This document shows positions 16,969 to 27,325 of a stretch of DNA of 64,000 nucleotides, piece after piece. The position numbers were made by a program, and so were the translations under genes. The stretch spans positions 1 to 64,000 of the forward strand of contig NZ_LZLV01000001.1 of the NCBI RefSeq assembly GCF_001673405.1. The letters are read 5' to 3'. The notes under the pieces are model-generated. The model saw only the letters and a list, made by a program, of their open reading frames with translations, had not been told where the DNA came from and did not search any database. The first letter of the stretch is position 1. Every line of letters begins with the position of its first letter. The stretch comes from Mycobacterium sp. 1245111.1 (GTDB lineage Bacteria; Actinomycetota; Actinomycetes; Mycobacteriales; Mycobacteriaceae).

Positions 16969-19895
16969 CGAGCCATCACCTCCGGCATGAGCACGCCGCG
17001 GGGACATTCGTGGCGCGATTGGTTCGCCAGTTGTCGGTGCCCATCATCCTTGGCTGGGTGGCGATCTCGGCGATCGTGACGCTTGCGATTCCCCCGCTGG
17101 AACAGGTCGCGCGCGACCATGCCGTGTCGCTTGGCACCAAGGACGCGCCGTCGGTCCGCGCGGCGGCGCGCATCGGAAAGGTGTTCAGGGAATCGGATTC
17201 CGACGCCATGGCGATGATCGTCATCGAGGGCGACAATCAGCTCGGCGACGACGCGCACCGCTACTACCAGGACATCATCGGCCGGCTGAAGGCCGACCCG
17301 AAGGACGTCCAGCACATCCAGGACTTCTGGGGTGATCCGCTGACCGCTGCGGGCGCGCAGAGCCCCGACGGCAAGGCTGCCTACGTTCAGCTGAATCTCG
17401 TTGGAAATCAAGGCGAAACGTCGGCCAATAGTTCTGTCGCCGACGTCCGGAAAATCATCGACAGCGTTCCCGCGCCCAAGGGGGTGAAGGCCTACCTCAC
17501 CGGGTCGGCCCCGGTTGCCGCCGACGGTCTCACCAGCGGTGACAAGACGATCGTGAAAATCATGATCACCACGGTCGCGGTGATCTTCGTGATGCTGCTG
17601 TTCGTCTATAGATCGTTCATCACGGTGGGCCTTCTGCTGGCCATGGTCGGCGTCGAATTAGCCGCTGCCCGAGGCATTGTCGCGTTCCTCGCCATGCACG
17701 ACGTCATCAAGCTGTCGACGTTCGCCACCAATATGTTGGTATCGCTGGCGATCGCGGCGGGAACCGACTACGGCATCTTCTTCATCGGGCGCTATCACGA
17801 GGCACGCCACGACGGTGAGGATCGCAAGACGGCGTATCTCACCGCCTATCGCGGCGTCGCCCATGTGGTTCTGGCGTCCGGCCTGACCATCGCAGGCGCG
17901 ACGTATTGCCTCAGCTTCGCCCGGCTGCCGGTCTTCCAGACGGTGGGTGCGCCGTGCGCGATCGGCATGCTGGTCGCCGTTGCCGTCGCGCTCACCCTGA
18001 TCCCCGCGGTCATCGCGGTCGGCAGCCGATTCGGTCTGCTGGAGCCAAAACGGCTCCATAGCGTGCGCGGCTGGCGGCGTGTGGGTACCGCGGTAGTGCG
18101 TTGGCCCGCACCGATTTTCGCGGCGACGTGCGCGGTGGCCATGGTCGGCCTGCTGGCGTTGCCGGGCTACAAGGTGAGCTACATCGACCGTGACTACCTT
18201 CCGAAGAACACTCCGGGCAACGTCGGAATGGCCGCCGCGGAACGGCATTTCTCCCAGGCACGGATGATGCCCGAAGTCCTGATGGTCGAGTCCGACCACG
18301 ACATGCGCAACTCTGCGGACTTCCTAGTGCTGGATCGGCTGGCCAAGAGAATCTTCGGCGTCGAGGGAATTGCCCGGGTGCAGAGCGTCACCCGGCCGCA
18401 GGGAACCCCGCTCGAGCACACCTCGATCCCGTTCCTGCTGAGCATGCAGAACGCCGGGCAATTGCAGAACCTGCAGGTCGCCAAGGGTCGTCTCGACGAC
18501 ATGTCCAAGCTGGCCGATCAACTGGGCGGCACCATCAAGGCGTTGGAGAAAGTCAACGTTCTGATGAACCAGATGGTCGGCACCACGCACCACATCGCCG
18601 GCGTCACCAAAGACACGTTGGCCATTACCAACGAGGTGCGCGACGACATCGCGAACTTCGACGACACGTTCCGTCCGCTGCGTAGCTACTTCTACGCAGA
18701 GCAGCACTGCTTCAACATCCCGCTGTGCTGGGGCATCCGGTCGGCCTACAACGCCACCGACGGGGTGGACAAACTCAGCCAGAAGCTGGAGGAGCTCACC
18801 AAGGACGTGGATAGCGTCGACGCGGTGGTGCCGCAACTGGTCGCGCTTCTGCCGGCGCAGATCGAAACCATGCGCAGCCTGCGTACCATGGTGCTGACCC
18901 TGCACAGCACCGCGTCCGGAATGTTCGACCAGGCAAACGAACTCAGCGACGACGCGACCGCGATGGGCAAGGACTTCGACGCCGCGAAGACCGGCGACTC
19001 GTTCTACCTGCCGCACGAGGTGTTTGCCAACCCGGACTTCCAGCGGGTCGAGAAGCTGTTCCTGTCGCCGGACGGCAAGGCGGCGCGATTCATCATCTCG
19101 CACAAGGGTGATCCCGCGACGAACGAAGGCATGTCACGCATCGACGTCATCAAGACGGCTGCCTACGAGTCGCTCAAGGGCACCGCGCTGGAGGACTCGA
19201 AGGTCTACATCTCCGGCACCGCAGCGACTTTCAAAGATCTGCGGGAAGCCTCGAACTACGACTTCATGATCGCGGGCATCTCGTCGCTGTGCATGATCTT
19301 CATCATCATGCTGCTCATCACGCGCAGCCTGGTGGCCGCGCTGGTGATCGTGGGCACGGTCGCGTTGTCGCTGGGCGCGTCGTTCGGGATGTCAGTGCTG
19401 TTGTGGCAGTACATCCTTGGCGTCAAGCTGCATTGGCTCGTGATGGTGATGTCGGTGATCATCCTGTTGGCCGTCGGCTCCGACTACAACCTGTTGCTGG
19501 TCGCGCGGTTCAAGGAGGAGATCGGCGCCGGGCTCAAGACCGGCATCATCCGGGCCATGGGCGGCACCGGTCGGGTCGTGACGGCCGCGGGCCTGGTGTT
19601 CGCGTTCACGATGGCGTCGATGATGGTCAGCGACAACCGCGCGGTCGGTCAGGTGGGCACGACCATCGGTCTGGGCCTGTTGTTCGACACGCTGGTGGTG
19701 CGGTCGTTCCTGATGCCGTCCATCGCGGCGATGCTCGGGCGCTGGTTCTGGTGGCCGATGAACGTCGCGTCGCGTCCGCCGCGGCGGCGGCCCGTGGCGC
19801 CCCCGCCGGCACCGACACCGCGGCAACCCGCCGAGGCCGACGTCACCGCGCCGTTGGCGACGACGCGGATGTACGAGCATTTGCTGCGCCGCTAA
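16965..19895 (+). CDS. MmpL family RND lipid/siderophore exporter
   Basis: The 976-residue protein is a full RND-type MmpL: an N-terminal transmembrane helix, a large periplasmic loop, a block of helices from about residue 195, a second loop rich in coiled-coil-like segments (about 430-750), and a second helix block. The paired proton-relay motifs AGTDYG (D268/Y269) and VGSDYN (about D840/Y841) are both present, so the pump should work. Size and the partner mmpS suggest the MmpS4/L4-MmpS5/L5 type, known for siderophore or glycopeptidolipid export. Beside the methyltransferase-P450 genes it is the natural exporter of their product, but that is inference. It converges on kgd. Confidence 0.92.
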   Translation: MTSHHLRHEHAAGTFVARLVRQLSVPIILGWVAISAIVTLAIPPLEQVARDHAVSLGTKDAPSVRAAARIGKVFRESDSDAMAMIVIEGDNQLGDDAHRYYQDIIGRLKADPKDVQHIQDFWGDPLTAAGAQSPDGKAAYVQLNLVGNQGETSANSSVADVRKIIDSVPAPKGVKAYLTGSAPVAADGLTSGDKTIVKIMITTVAVIFVMLLFVYRSFITVGLLLAMVGVELAAARGIVAFLAMHDVIKLSTFATNMLVSLAIAAGTDYGIFFIGRYHEARHDGEDRKTAYLTAYRGVAHVVLASGLTIAGATYCLSFARLPVFQTVGAPCAIGMLVAVAVALTLIPAVIAVGSRFGLLEPKRLHSVRGWRRVGTAVVRWPAPIFAATCAVAMVGLLALPGYKVSYIDRDYLPKNTPGNVGMAAAERHFSQARMMPEVLMVESDHDMRNSADFLVLDRLAKRIFGVEGIARVQSVTRPQGTPLEHTSIPFLLSMQNAGQLQNLQVAKGRLDDMSKLADQLGGTIKALEKVNVLMNQMVGTTHHIAGVTKDTLAITNEVRDDIANFDDTFRPLRSYFYAEQHCFNIPLCWGIRSAYNATDGVDKLSQKLEELTKDVDSVDAVVPQLVALLPAQIETMRSLRTMVLTLHSTASGMFDQANELSDDATAMGKDFDAAKTGDSFYLPHEVFANPDFQRVEKLFLSPDGKAARFIISHKGDPATNEGMSRIDVIKTAAYESLKGTALEDSKVYISGTAATFKDLREASNYDFMIAGISSLCMIFIIMLLITRSLVAALVIVGTVALSLGASFGMSVLLWQYILGVKLHWLVMVMSVIILLAVGSDYNLLLVARFKEEIGAGLKTGIIRAMGGTGRVVTAAGLVFAFTMASMMVSDNRAVGQVGTTIGLGLLFDTLVVRSFLMPSIAAMLGRWFWWPMNVASRPPRRRPVAPPPAPTPRQPAEADVTAPLATTRMYEHLLRR

Positions 19896-19945
19896 CCCTC
19901 TGCGGCTGAGCGGCTTTCGCGCGCCCCGTTGGGCCACTCAGCAGC

Positions 19946-22900
19946 TCAGCGGAACGCCTGGTCGATGATCTCCTGCTGCTCGACGGCGTGCACCTTCGAC
20001 GAGCCCGACGACGGTGCCGACATCGCGCGACGTGAGATCCGTTTGATGCCAACAAGTTTGTCGGGGAACAGCTCGGGCAGTTCCAAACCGAACCGCGGCC
20101 AGGCGCCCTGGTTGGCCGGCTCCTCCTGAACCCAGAAGTACTGGTCGATGTTCGGATACCGGTCCAACGTCTCCTCAAGCCGGTGGAACGGCAGCGGCGC
20201 CAGCTGCTCGATGCGCACGATCGCGATGTCGTCCCGGCTGTCCTTGGCCTTGCGGGCCGCCAGCTCGTAGTAGATCTTGCCGCTGGTCAACAACATTCGC
20301 GTCGCCTTGCCGCGATCGCCGATGCCCTCGGAATAGGTGGGCTCCTCGAGCACCGAGTGGAATCGGTCTTCGGTGAACTCCTTGATGTCGCTGACCGCGG
20401 CCTTGTTGCGCAGCATCGACTTCGGGGTGAACACGATCAGCGGACGCTGTACGCCGTCGAGCGCGTGGCGGCGCAGCAGGTGGAAGTAGTTGGCCGGCGT
20501 CGACGGCACCGCGATCGTCATCGAGCCTTCCGCCCACAACTGTAGGAAGCGCTCGATGCGGCCGGACGTGTGGTCTGGGCCCTGCCCTTCATGCCCGTGC
20601 GGCAGCAACAGCACGACGCTGGACAGCTGGCCCCACTTGGCTTCACCGGAGCTGATGAACTCGTCGATGATCGACTGCGCCCCGTTGACGAAGTCACCGA
20701 ACTGGCCCTCCCACAACACCAATGCGTCCGGGTTGCCGACGGTGTAGCCGTATTCGAAGCCGACGGCGGCGTATTCCGACAGCGGCGAGTCGAACACCAT
20801 GAACTTGCCGCCGGTCGGGTTGCCGTCCTTGTCGACCGTCAGTAGCTGTAGCGGGGTGAACTCCGCGCCGGTCTCGCGGTCGATGATCACCGAATGCCGC
20901 TGAGAGAACGTGCCGCGGCGGGTGTCCTGGCCGGACAGCCGGACCAGCTTGCCCTCGGCCACCAGTGAACCCAGCGCCAGCAGTTCACCGAAGGCCCAGT
21001 CGATCTTGCCTTCGTAGGCCATCTCGCGGCGCTTCTCCAGCACCGGTGTGACGCGTGGGTGGGCCGCGAATCCCTCTGGGAGAGCCAGGAATGCGTCACC
21101 GATGCGGGCCAGCAGTGCCTTGTCCACCGCGGTGTCCAGACCGGCGGCGAGCATCTGGTTCGACTCCACGGACATGCTGGCCTGCACGCCGTGCTTCTCC
21201 AGTTCGCGGACGTCGTTGAAGACCCGTTCCAGTTGGCCCTGGTAATCGCGTAGTGCGTCCTCGGCCTCTTTCATCGAGATGTCGCCACGACCGATCAGCG
21301 CTTCGGTGTAGGTCTTGCGCACACCGCGTTTGACGTCGACGACGTCGTACATGTACGGGTTCGTCATCGACGGGTCGTCGCCCTCGTTGTGCCCGCGGCG
21401 GCGGTAGCACAGCATGTCGATGATGACGTCCTTCTTGAACTTCTGGCGGAAGTCGACGGCCAGTCGCGCCACCCACACGCAGGCTTCCGGGTCGTCGCCG
21501 TTGACGTGGAAGATCGGCGCGCCAATCATTTTCGCGACGTCGGTGCAGTATTCGCTGGAGCGCGAGTACTCCGGCGCGGTGGTGAAGCCGATCTGGTTGT
21601 TGACGATGATGTGGATGGTGCCGCCGACCCGGTAGCCGGGCAGCTTGGCCAGGTTCAGCGTCTCGGCGACCACGCCCTGGCCGGCGAACGCGGCGTCACC
21701 GTGCAGCATCATCGGCACGACCGAGTTGCCTCGCTCGCCCTCGCCCTTGTCCAACAGGTCCTGTTTGGCGCGGACCAGACCCTCCAACACGGGGTCGACG
21801 GCCTCGAGGTGTGACGGATTCGCTGTCAGTGAGACCTGAATGTCGTTGTCGCCGAACATCTGCAGGTACACCCCGGTGGCGCCGAGGTGATACTTGACGT
21901 CACCGGACCCGTGCGCCTGAGCGGGGTTGAGGTTGCCTTCGAACTCGCTGAAGATCTGCGAGTACGGCTTGCCGACGATGTTGGCGAGCACGTTGAGCCG
22001 GCCGCGGTGCGGCATGCCGATGACCACCTCGTCGAGCCCGTGCTCGGCGCACTGGTCGATCGCCGCGTCCATCAGCGGAATGGTGCTCTCGGCGCCCTCG
22101 AGCGAGAACCGCTTCTGGCCAACGTATTTCGTCTGCAGGAACGTCTCGAATGCCTCGGCAGCGTTGAGCTTGCTCAGAATGTACTTCTGCTGCGCCACCG
22201 TCGGTTTGACATGCTTGGTCTCGACCCGCTCTTCCAGCCAGGCCAGCTGCTCGGGGTCGAGGATATGCGTGTACTCGACGCCGATGTGGCGGCAGTAGGC
22301 GTCGCGCAGCAGGCCCAGGATGTCGCGCAGCTTGCGGTATTCCCAGCCGCCGAACCCGTTGACCTTGAACACCCGGTCGAGATCCCACAGGGTGAGCCCG
22401 TGGGTGACCACCTCGAGGTCGGGGTGGCTGCGGAATCTGGTGTTGTCCAACCGAAGTGGATCGATGTCGGCCATCAGGTGACCGCGGTTGCGGTACGCCG
22501 CGATCAACTCCATCACGCGGGCGTTCTTGTCGACGATCGAGTCCGGGTTGTCGGTGCTCCACCGGATCGGCAGGTATGGCACGCCCATCTCGCGGAACAG
22601 GTCGTCCCAGAAGTCGTCGGCGAGGATCAGCTCGTGGATGGTGCGCAGGAAATCACCTGACTCCGCGCCCTGGATGATGCGGTGGTCGTAGGTCGAGGTA
22701 AGGGTGATCAGCTTGCCGATCCCCAGCTCGGCGATGCGCTCCGCGCTGGCGCCCTGGAACTCGGCGGGATACTCCATGGCCCCCACGCCGATGATCGCAC
22801 CCTGGCCGGCCATCAGCCGTGGCACCGAGTGCACGGTGCCGATGGTGCCGGGGTTGGTCAGCGAAATCGTCACGCCGGCAAAGTCTTCGGCGGTCAGCTT

Positions 22901-23629
22901 GCCGTCGCGGGCGCGCCGCACGATGTCCTCGTAGGCGGCGACGAACTGCCCGAAGCTCATCTCCTCGCAGCGCTTGATGCCGGCGACCACCAGGGCCCGC
23001 TTGCCGTCCTTGCCCTGCAAGTCGATGGCGAGGCCGAGGTTGATGTGTGCGGGCGTGACCGCGTTCGGCTTGCCGTCGATCTCGGCGAAGTGCCGGTTCA
23101 TGTTCGGAAAGCTCTTGAGCGCCTGCACCAGCGCGTAGCCCAGGATGTGGGTGAACGAGATCTTGCCGCCGCGTGTGCGTTTGAGCTGGTTGTTGATCAC
23201 GACGCGGTTGTCGATCATCAGCTTGGCGGGGATGGCCCGAACGCTGGTCGCCGTCGGGAGGTCAAGTGACTGCGACATGTTCTTGACGACGGCCGCCGCA
23301 GCGCCGCGCAACACTTGGACCTCGTCGCCTTCGGCAGGCGGGGGACCCGCGGGCTTGGGTGCCGGCGCTTGGGCCGCCGGCTGCGGGGTGCTGGGTGCGC
23401 CGTTGCCGGAGGCGGCGGGCACGGGTGCAGCCTGCGGGGGAGTCACTGCGGGCGGTGGAGTGGGAGCCGGCTTCACCTGAGCGGGGGTTTCGCCCGTCGA
23501 CTCGGGGTTGTAGTCGACCAAAAACTCATGCCAGCTCGGGTCGACCGAGGAGGGGTCGTCGCGGAACTTGCGGTACATCTCCTCGACCAGCCATTCGTTC
23601 TGGCCGAATGGTGAACTCGTACTGCTCAC
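19946..23629 (-). CDS. kgd: Multifunctional 2-oxoglutarate metabolism enzyme Kgd
   Basis: About 1227 residues, matching mycobacterial Kgd (Rv1248c). After a short N-terminal helix ([15 protein letters not shown]) and a Pro/Ala linker comes an E2o-like acyltransferase domain ending in [14 protein letters not shown], then a thiamine-diphosphate E1 domain with [26 protein letters not shown] and the C-terminal half. The enzyme decarboxylates 2-oxoglutarate and serves as E1 of the 2-oxoglutarate dehydrogenase complex; the family also carries out carboligation. It is cytosolic and is controlled by GarA in mycobacteria. The start is uncertain: GTG 23629 fits the family N-terminus, while an in-frame TTG lies ten codons upstream. 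Confidence 0.96.
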   Translation of the reverse strand: MSSTSSPFGQNEWLVEEMYRKFRDDPSSVDPSWHEFLVDYNPESTGETPAQVKPAPTPPPAVTPPQAAPVPAASGNGAPSTPQPAAQAPAPKPAGPPPAEGDEVQVLRGAAAAVVKNMSQSLDLPTATSVRAIPAKLMIDNRVVINNQLKRTRGGKISFTHILGYALVQALKSFPNMNRHFAEIDGKPNAVTPAHINLGLAIDLQGKDGKRALVVAGIKRCEEMSFGQFVAAYEDIVRRARDGKLTAEDFAGVTISLTNPGTIGTVHSVPRLMAGQGAIIGVGAMEYPAEFQGASAERIAELGIGKLITLTSTYDHRIIQGAESGDFLRTIHELILADDFWDDLFREMGVPYLPIRWSTDNPDSIVDKNARVMELIAAYRNRGHLMADIDPLRLDNTRFRSHPDLEVVTHGLTLWDLDRVFKVNGFGGWEYRKLRDILGLLRDAYCRHIGVEYTHILDPEQLAWLEERVETKHVKPTVAQQKYILSKLNAAEAFETFLQTKYVGQKRFSLEGAESTIPLMDAAIDQCAEHGLDEVVIGMPHRGRLNVLANIVGKPYSQIFSEFEGNLNPAQAHGSGDVKYHLGATGVYLQMFGDNDIQVSLTANPSHLEAVDPVLEGLVRAKQDLLDKGEGERGNSVVPMMLHGDAAFAGQGVVAETLNLAKLPGYRVGGTIHIIVNNQIGFTTAPEYSRSSEYCTDVAKMIGAPIFHVNGDDPEACVWVARLAVDFRQKFKKDVIIDMLCYRRRGHNEGDDPSMTNPYMYDVVDVKRGVRKTYTEALIGRGDISMKEAEDALRDYQGQLERVFNDVRELEKHGVQASMSVESNQMLAAGLDTAVDKALLARIGDAFLALPEGFAAHPRVTPVLEKRREMAYEGKIDWAFGELLALGSLVAEGKLVRLSGQDTRRGTFSQRHSVIIDRETGAEFTPLQLLTVDKDGNPTGGKFMVFDSPLSEYAAVGFEYGYTVGNPDALVLWEGQFGDFVNGAQSIIDEFISSGEAKWGQLSSVVLLLPHGHEGQGPDHTSGRIERFLQLWAEGSMTIAVPSTPANYFHLLRRHALDGVQRPLIVFTPKSMLRNKAAVSDIKEFTEDRFHSVLEEPTYSEGIGDRGKATRMLLTSGKIYYELAARKAKDSRDDIAIVRIEQLAPLPFHRLEETLDRYPNIDQYFWVQEEPANQGAWPRFGLELPELFPDKLVGIKRISRRAMSAPSSGSSKVHAVEQQEIIDQAFR

Positions 23630-23671
23630 AGCAGCTGCTCGCCTCGATTCCTCTGTCAATGCGCGTCACTT

Positions 23672-23768
23672 GCCCTGATTGTCCGGCTCCTCCGCGGGAC
23701 CGCCCGCGTCGTCGCCGGACGCCCTGATTGTCCGGCTCCTCCGCGGACCGCCCGCATCGTCGCCGGAC
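23672..23768. repeat. Tandem 49/48-bp direct repeat upstream of kgd
   Basis: Two adjacent copies, 23672-23720 and 23721-23768, both beginning GCCCTGATTGTCCGGCTCCT. They differ by one missing G and one G/A change. Within each copy GTCCGGC and GCCGGAC form inverted arms (23681-23687 with 23714-23720; 23730-23736 with 23762-23768). It lies in the untranslated or promoter region of kgd and looks like a small VNTR-type duplication. Confidence 0.85.
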
Positions 23769-23862
23769 CTGCGGCTCCGACAGCCCGCCTCATAAAGGCT
23801 AACCCTAAGCTGGCGATCCGCCATGTGACTTCGTGCCGGATCGGTCCGCCGTTACGGCGCGG

Positions 23863-24612
23863 TCAGCCGGCGTCGGAAATCGTCGGCAACAGGTGCAGGT
23901 TCACCGGCCACTTCGCCGGCGGCGTCCCGAAGGCGTTGCGGGCGTTGCGCACGATCTTCTTGCCCGCCAGCCGGTTGCCGATCGCACCGATCAGGGCGCC
24001 GATGCCGACCGGTAGGAGCTTGCCGAACAGCAGCGCGCTGCGCCGCAGCGTGAATCGCCGCACCGCGCGCTTGAGCAGTCGCGAATTCAGCTGGGACAGC
24101 GCCGGCATCGGCAACGATGCGACGCCTTCGGACAGCCACGCCCCGCTGGTGCGGCCGCCACCGATCAGTTCGGTCATCGCCTGCTTGCTGTCGTCGCCGA
24201 CCAACACCGACAGCACCAGTGCGCGCCGTCGCTCCCGCTCATCCGTGGAAACCCCGTACACCGACGCGATTGCCAGCGCGAAGAACGCCGTCGCCTCCAG
24301 AAACACCGCGGTCTCGCCGGCGGCGGCGGACAGCGCAGACAGTGTGCCCAGCCCCGGCAGCACTGCAGCCGAGCCCACTGCCGCGCCGCTGGCCGTCACG
24401 GCGGCCAGGTAGCGCTTCTCCAGTTTCGTGACGACTGCAGCCGGGCCGGCGTCGGGATCCGCGCGGCGCAGCCGGTCGACGTAGGCTGCCGCGGCAGGTC
24501 CCTGGATGCGTGAGCTGCGTTCGATGACGCTGGCTAATGCCCGCGCGGACCGTTTGGGCTTCCCCTCGGGAGTCGCGGGCAGAGAGTCGGCCGATGATCG
24601 TCGGGCGCTCAT
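23863..24612 (-). CDS. Conserved membrane-associated protein (Rv1249c-like)
   Basis: The 249-residue protein has a basic, hydrophilic first third and a central hydrophobic stretch from about residue 72 (VTASGAAVGSAAVLPGLG, then LSAAAGETAVFLEATAFFAL), with a further hydrophobic Gly/Ala segment near residue 205 (LLPVGIGALIGAIGNRLAG). This arrangement resembles the EcsC-like or GvpP-like class of membrane-associated proteins, but the family is a guess. Position next to kgd and length match Rv1249c of M. tuberculosis. The ATG start is well placed behind GGAGG. Function unknown. It is probably transcribed separately from kgd, whose start region with the tandem repeat lies downstream. Confidence 0.78.
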   Translation of the reverse strand: MSARRSSADSLPATPEGKPKRSARALASVIERSSRIQGPAAAAYVDRLRRADPDAGPAAVVTKLEKRYLAAVTASGAAVGSAAVLPGLGTLSALSAAAGETAVFLEATAFFALAIASVYGVSTDERERRRALVLSVLVGDDSKQAMTELIGGGRTSGAWLSEGVASLPMPALSQLNSRLLKRAVRRFTLRRSALLFGKLLPVGIGALIGAIGNRLAGKKIVRNARNAFGTPPAKWPVNLHLLPTISDAG

Positions 24613-24836
24613 GGATGCCTCCGGTAGTGGATTGCCCGGCTCCTGTGCGGGCGGTTCCTGATGAGGTGGTACGTGCCTTCAGGCTAGCGCCGGCGCCGGC
24701 AAACGTGGGGCCGGGCGTGCACACAAATGGTCCATTAGGAATAATCCGGGTTGGACACATGTGCGATGACGACGCGGGTCCACGCCCCCGCCCGACGATG
24801 AGTCGGGGCGGGCCCGCCAAGCAAAACGGACAGTCG

Positions 24837-25385
24837 ATGGCCTACCAGCTGACCTCGTTGGGTATCGCGGTGTTGGCGCTGCTCAAAGCCCGTCCGATGC
24901 ACGGTTACGAGATGTTCCAGACCCTGGTCGCACGGCACGCCGATCGCATCGTGAAAGTGCGGCCCGGGTCGCTGTACCACGTCGTGGACCGGCTGACCGA
25001 TGAGAAGCTGATCCGCCGGGCCGGGACCGTGCGCGACGGTAAGCGCCCCGAACGGGCCGTCTACGAGATCACCGACTCGGGAGTCGAGGCGCTGGCCGAC
25101 CGGGTGGGCGAACTGATCGCCGTGCCGGCGCACGAGTTTCCGCAGTTCGCCGTCGCACTCGCCGAGATCGATACCGTGGGTTTAGATGTCGCCGCGAATG
25201 CGGTAGACGACCGTGTTGGGGCGCTGGAGGCTCGGGTTGCCGAGCTCATGGCGCTGCGTGACGCCAGCGTCGCGCCCGCCGGGTATCTGGTGGCATTCGA
25301 CTACTTGCTGGCGACCACGCAGGCCGAGCTGTCCTGGCTGCACGGCTTTGCACGGCGGCAACGACCGAACGAGGTGGAGATATGA
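24837..25385 (+). CDS. PadR family transcriptional regulator
   Basis: The 182-residue protein has an N-terminal winged helix typical of PadR ([20 protein letters not shown], then [18 protein letters not shown] and a basic wing [14 protein letters not shown]) and a C-terminal helical dimerisation domain ([17 protein letters not shown]). ATG 24837 fits the family N-terminus; ATG 24798 is an in-frame alternative. The stop overlaps the ATG of the MFS transporter gene (ATGA), so the two are one translational unit and the regulator most likely controls the efflux pump in response to its substrates. I do not recall this gene between Rv1249c and Rv1250 in M. tuberculosis. Confidence 0.88.
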   Translation: MAYQLTSLGIAVLALLKARPMHGYEMFQTLVARHADRIVKVRPGSLYHVVDRLTDEKLIRRAGTVRDGKRPERAVYEITDSGVEALADRVGELIAVPAHEFPQFAVALAEIDTVGLDVAANAVDDRVGALEARVAELMALRDASVAPAGYLVAFDYLLATTQAELSWLHGFARRQRPNEVEI

Positions 25386-27325
25386 CCACGGCGACTGCTC
25401 GCCGGCGACCGGGCGGTGGCCTGGCGGCGGGCAAGCGCGCCGGCGACGTGAATCCCTGGAACGCGCTGTGGGCGATGATGGTCGGCTTCTTCATGATCCT
25501 GCTCGATTCGACGATCGTCGCCGTCGCCAATCCCAGCATCATGGTCAAGCTCGGGACGAGCTACGACACGGTGATCTGGGTGACCAGCGCCTATCTGCTG
25601 GCGTACGCGGTCCCGCTGCTGGTGTCCGGGCGACTCGGTGACCAATTCGGCCCGAAGAACCTGTACCTGATCGGTCTGGCGGTCTTCTCCGGCGCCTCGT
25701 TGTGGTGTGGGCTGTCGGGCACGATCGGGATGCTGATCACCGCGCGGGTGGCGCAGGGCATCGGTGCCGCGCTGATGAGTCCCCAGACGTTGACGTTGAT
25801 CACCCGGATCTTCCCCGCCGAGCGCCGCGGGGTGGCGATGAGCGTGTGGGGTGCGACCGCGGGCGTCGCGACACTGGTCGGACCGTTGGCCGGCGGCGTG
25901 CTGGTCGACTCGATGGGCTGGGCGTGGATCTTCTTCGTCAACGTCCCGATCGGGGTGATCGGCCTGGGGCTGGCGTTCTGGCTGATTCCCGATCTGCCCA
26001 CCCGCAAGCACCGCTTCGACCTGGTCGGGGTGACGCTGTCCGGGTTCGGGATGTTCCTGATCGTGTTCTCGCTGCAGGAAGGGCAGTCGCACAGCTGGGC
26101 GCCCTGGATCTGGGCGGTGCTGGTCGCCGGCGTCGGGTTCATGACGGCATTCGTCTACTGGCAGTCGATCAGCCATTTCGAGCCGCTGATCCCGCTGGAC
26201 ATCTTCCGCGACCGCGACTTCAGCCTGTGCAACGCCGCCGCGGTGGTGATCGCCTTCGCCGCGACCGGGATGATCCTGCCGCTGATGTTCTATGCGCAGG
26301 CGGTGTGCGGATTGTCGCCGACCCGTTCCGCGCTGTTGACCGCGCCGATGGCGATCACCAGCGGGGTGCTCGCGCCGATCGCCGGCAAGCTGGTCGACAG
26401 GGCGCATCCGCGGCCGGTGATCGGGTTCGGCTTCTCGGCTCTCGCGATCGGCCTCACCTGGCTGTCCATCGTGATGACGCCGTCGACGCCGATCTGGCAG
26501 CTGGTGCTGCCGTTCCTCGCACTGGGCGTCGCGATGGCGTTCATCTGGGCGCCGGTCACCGCGACAGCAACCCGCAACCTGCCCCAGCGGTTCGCCGGCG
26601 CCAGTTCCGGTGTGTTCAACGCGACGCGCCAGGTGGGCGCCGTGTTGGGCAGCGCCGCCATGGCGTCGTTCATGACGTCGCGAATCACCGCCGCGCTCGG
26701 CCCGATGCCCGACGGTGGCTCGGGAGCCCCGGGCGGCGCAGGAATGGGCCTGGAGTTGCCGGAGTTCCTGCATGTCCCGTTCGCCGACGCGATGTCTCAG
26801 TCGATGCTGCTGCCGGCGTTCGTTGCGCTGTTCGGGATTTGCGCGGCGCTGTTCCTGGTCGGGGCTACCGGGTCGGCGGACGACAACGAGTTGACGGCTT
26901 CAGCGGCGGGCGATGCCCCGACCAAGCGAGTGCGGGTAAGGCCAAGCGCCGCAGAGGGTTTCGCGAACGACTTCGACGGCTACCGGGGTGGCTTCGACGA
27001 TGACGACGACTACGTCGAGTACACTCTGTCGCCGCCGCAGCCGTCCCGCGCGCCCACCCCGCCGCGTCGTGAGGAGCGTCGCCGGCCCACGCCGGCCGAG
27101 TCGTGGCGCAGCCAGCTCGACGACATGGTCACGACCACCGAAATCGAGCCAATCCGATACGGCCACAACGGCTTTGGCGTCGACGACGACTTGCGGTTAG
27201 GCCCCCAGCGACGCGCCGAACCCGACGAACCGTTCTTCGACGACATCGACACCTACGGTGGTTCGAGCTTCCACGACAACCGGCGCAACGGCTATCGCCG
27301 TCAACCACCCGATAGGCGGCGCTAG
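25382..27325 (+). CDS. MFS multidrug efflux transporter, DHA2 type (Rv1250-like)
   Basis: The 647-residue protein has about 14 transmembrane helices, as in EmrB/QacA exporters. Motif A appears as [12 protein letters not shown] after helix 2, and motif-C-like Gly/Pro-rich sequence [15 protein letters not shown] in helix 5. From about residue 505 a hydrophilic tail of some 140 residues, rich in Asp, Arg and Pro, extends into the cytoplasm. Proton-driven drug or lipid efflux is expected. It is translationally coupled to the PadR gene. Its 3' end overlaps the convergent Rv1251c-like gene by four bases. Position agrees with Rv1250. Confidence 0.92.
   Translation: MTTATARRRPGGGLAAGKRAGDVNPWNALWAMMVGFFMILLDSTIVAVANPSIMVKLGTSYDTVIWVTSAYLLAYAVPLLVSGRLGDQFGPKNLYLIGLAVFSGASLWCGLSGTIGMLITARVAQGIGAALMSPQTLTLITRIFPAERRGVAMSVWGATAGVATLVGPLAGGVLVDSMGWAWIFFVNVPIGVIGLGLAFWLIPDLPTRKHRFDLVGVTLSGFGMFLIVFSLQEGQSHSWAPWIWAVLVAGVGFMTAFVYWQSISHFEPLIPLDIFRDRDFSLCNAAAVVIAFAATGMILPLMFYAQAVCGLSPTRSALLTAPMAITSGVLAPIAGKLVDRAHPRPVIGFGFSALAIGLTWLSIVMTPSTPIWQLVLPFLALGVAMAFIWAPVTATATRNLPQRFAGASSGVFNATRQVGAVLGSAAMASFMTSRITAALGPMPDGGSGAPGGAGMGLELPEFLHVPFADAMSQSMLLPAFVALFGICAALFLVGATGSADDNELTASAAGDAPTKRVRVRPSAAEGFANDFDGYRGGFDDDDDYVEYTLSPPQPSRAPTPPRREERRRPTPAESWRSQLDDMVTTTEIEPIRYGHNGFGVDDDLRLGPQRRAEPDEPFFDDIDTYGGSSFHDNRRNGYRRQPPDRRR

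Noticed and set aside
19905-19950. Terminator between mmpL and kgd
   Set aside because: GCTGAGC and GCTCAGC could pair, but only over seven bases with a 32-base loop, and the right arm overlaps the kgd stop. Too weak to call.
23672-23768. CRISPR-like direct repeat
   Set aside because: Only two copies lie directly next to each other without spacers, and no cas genes are near. It is a tandem duplication.
25301-26773. Minus-strand open frame of 490 codons opposite the MFS gene
   Set aside because: His/Arg/Gln/Asp-rich, low-complexity product with no motif. The opposite strand encodes a clear 14-helix transporter.
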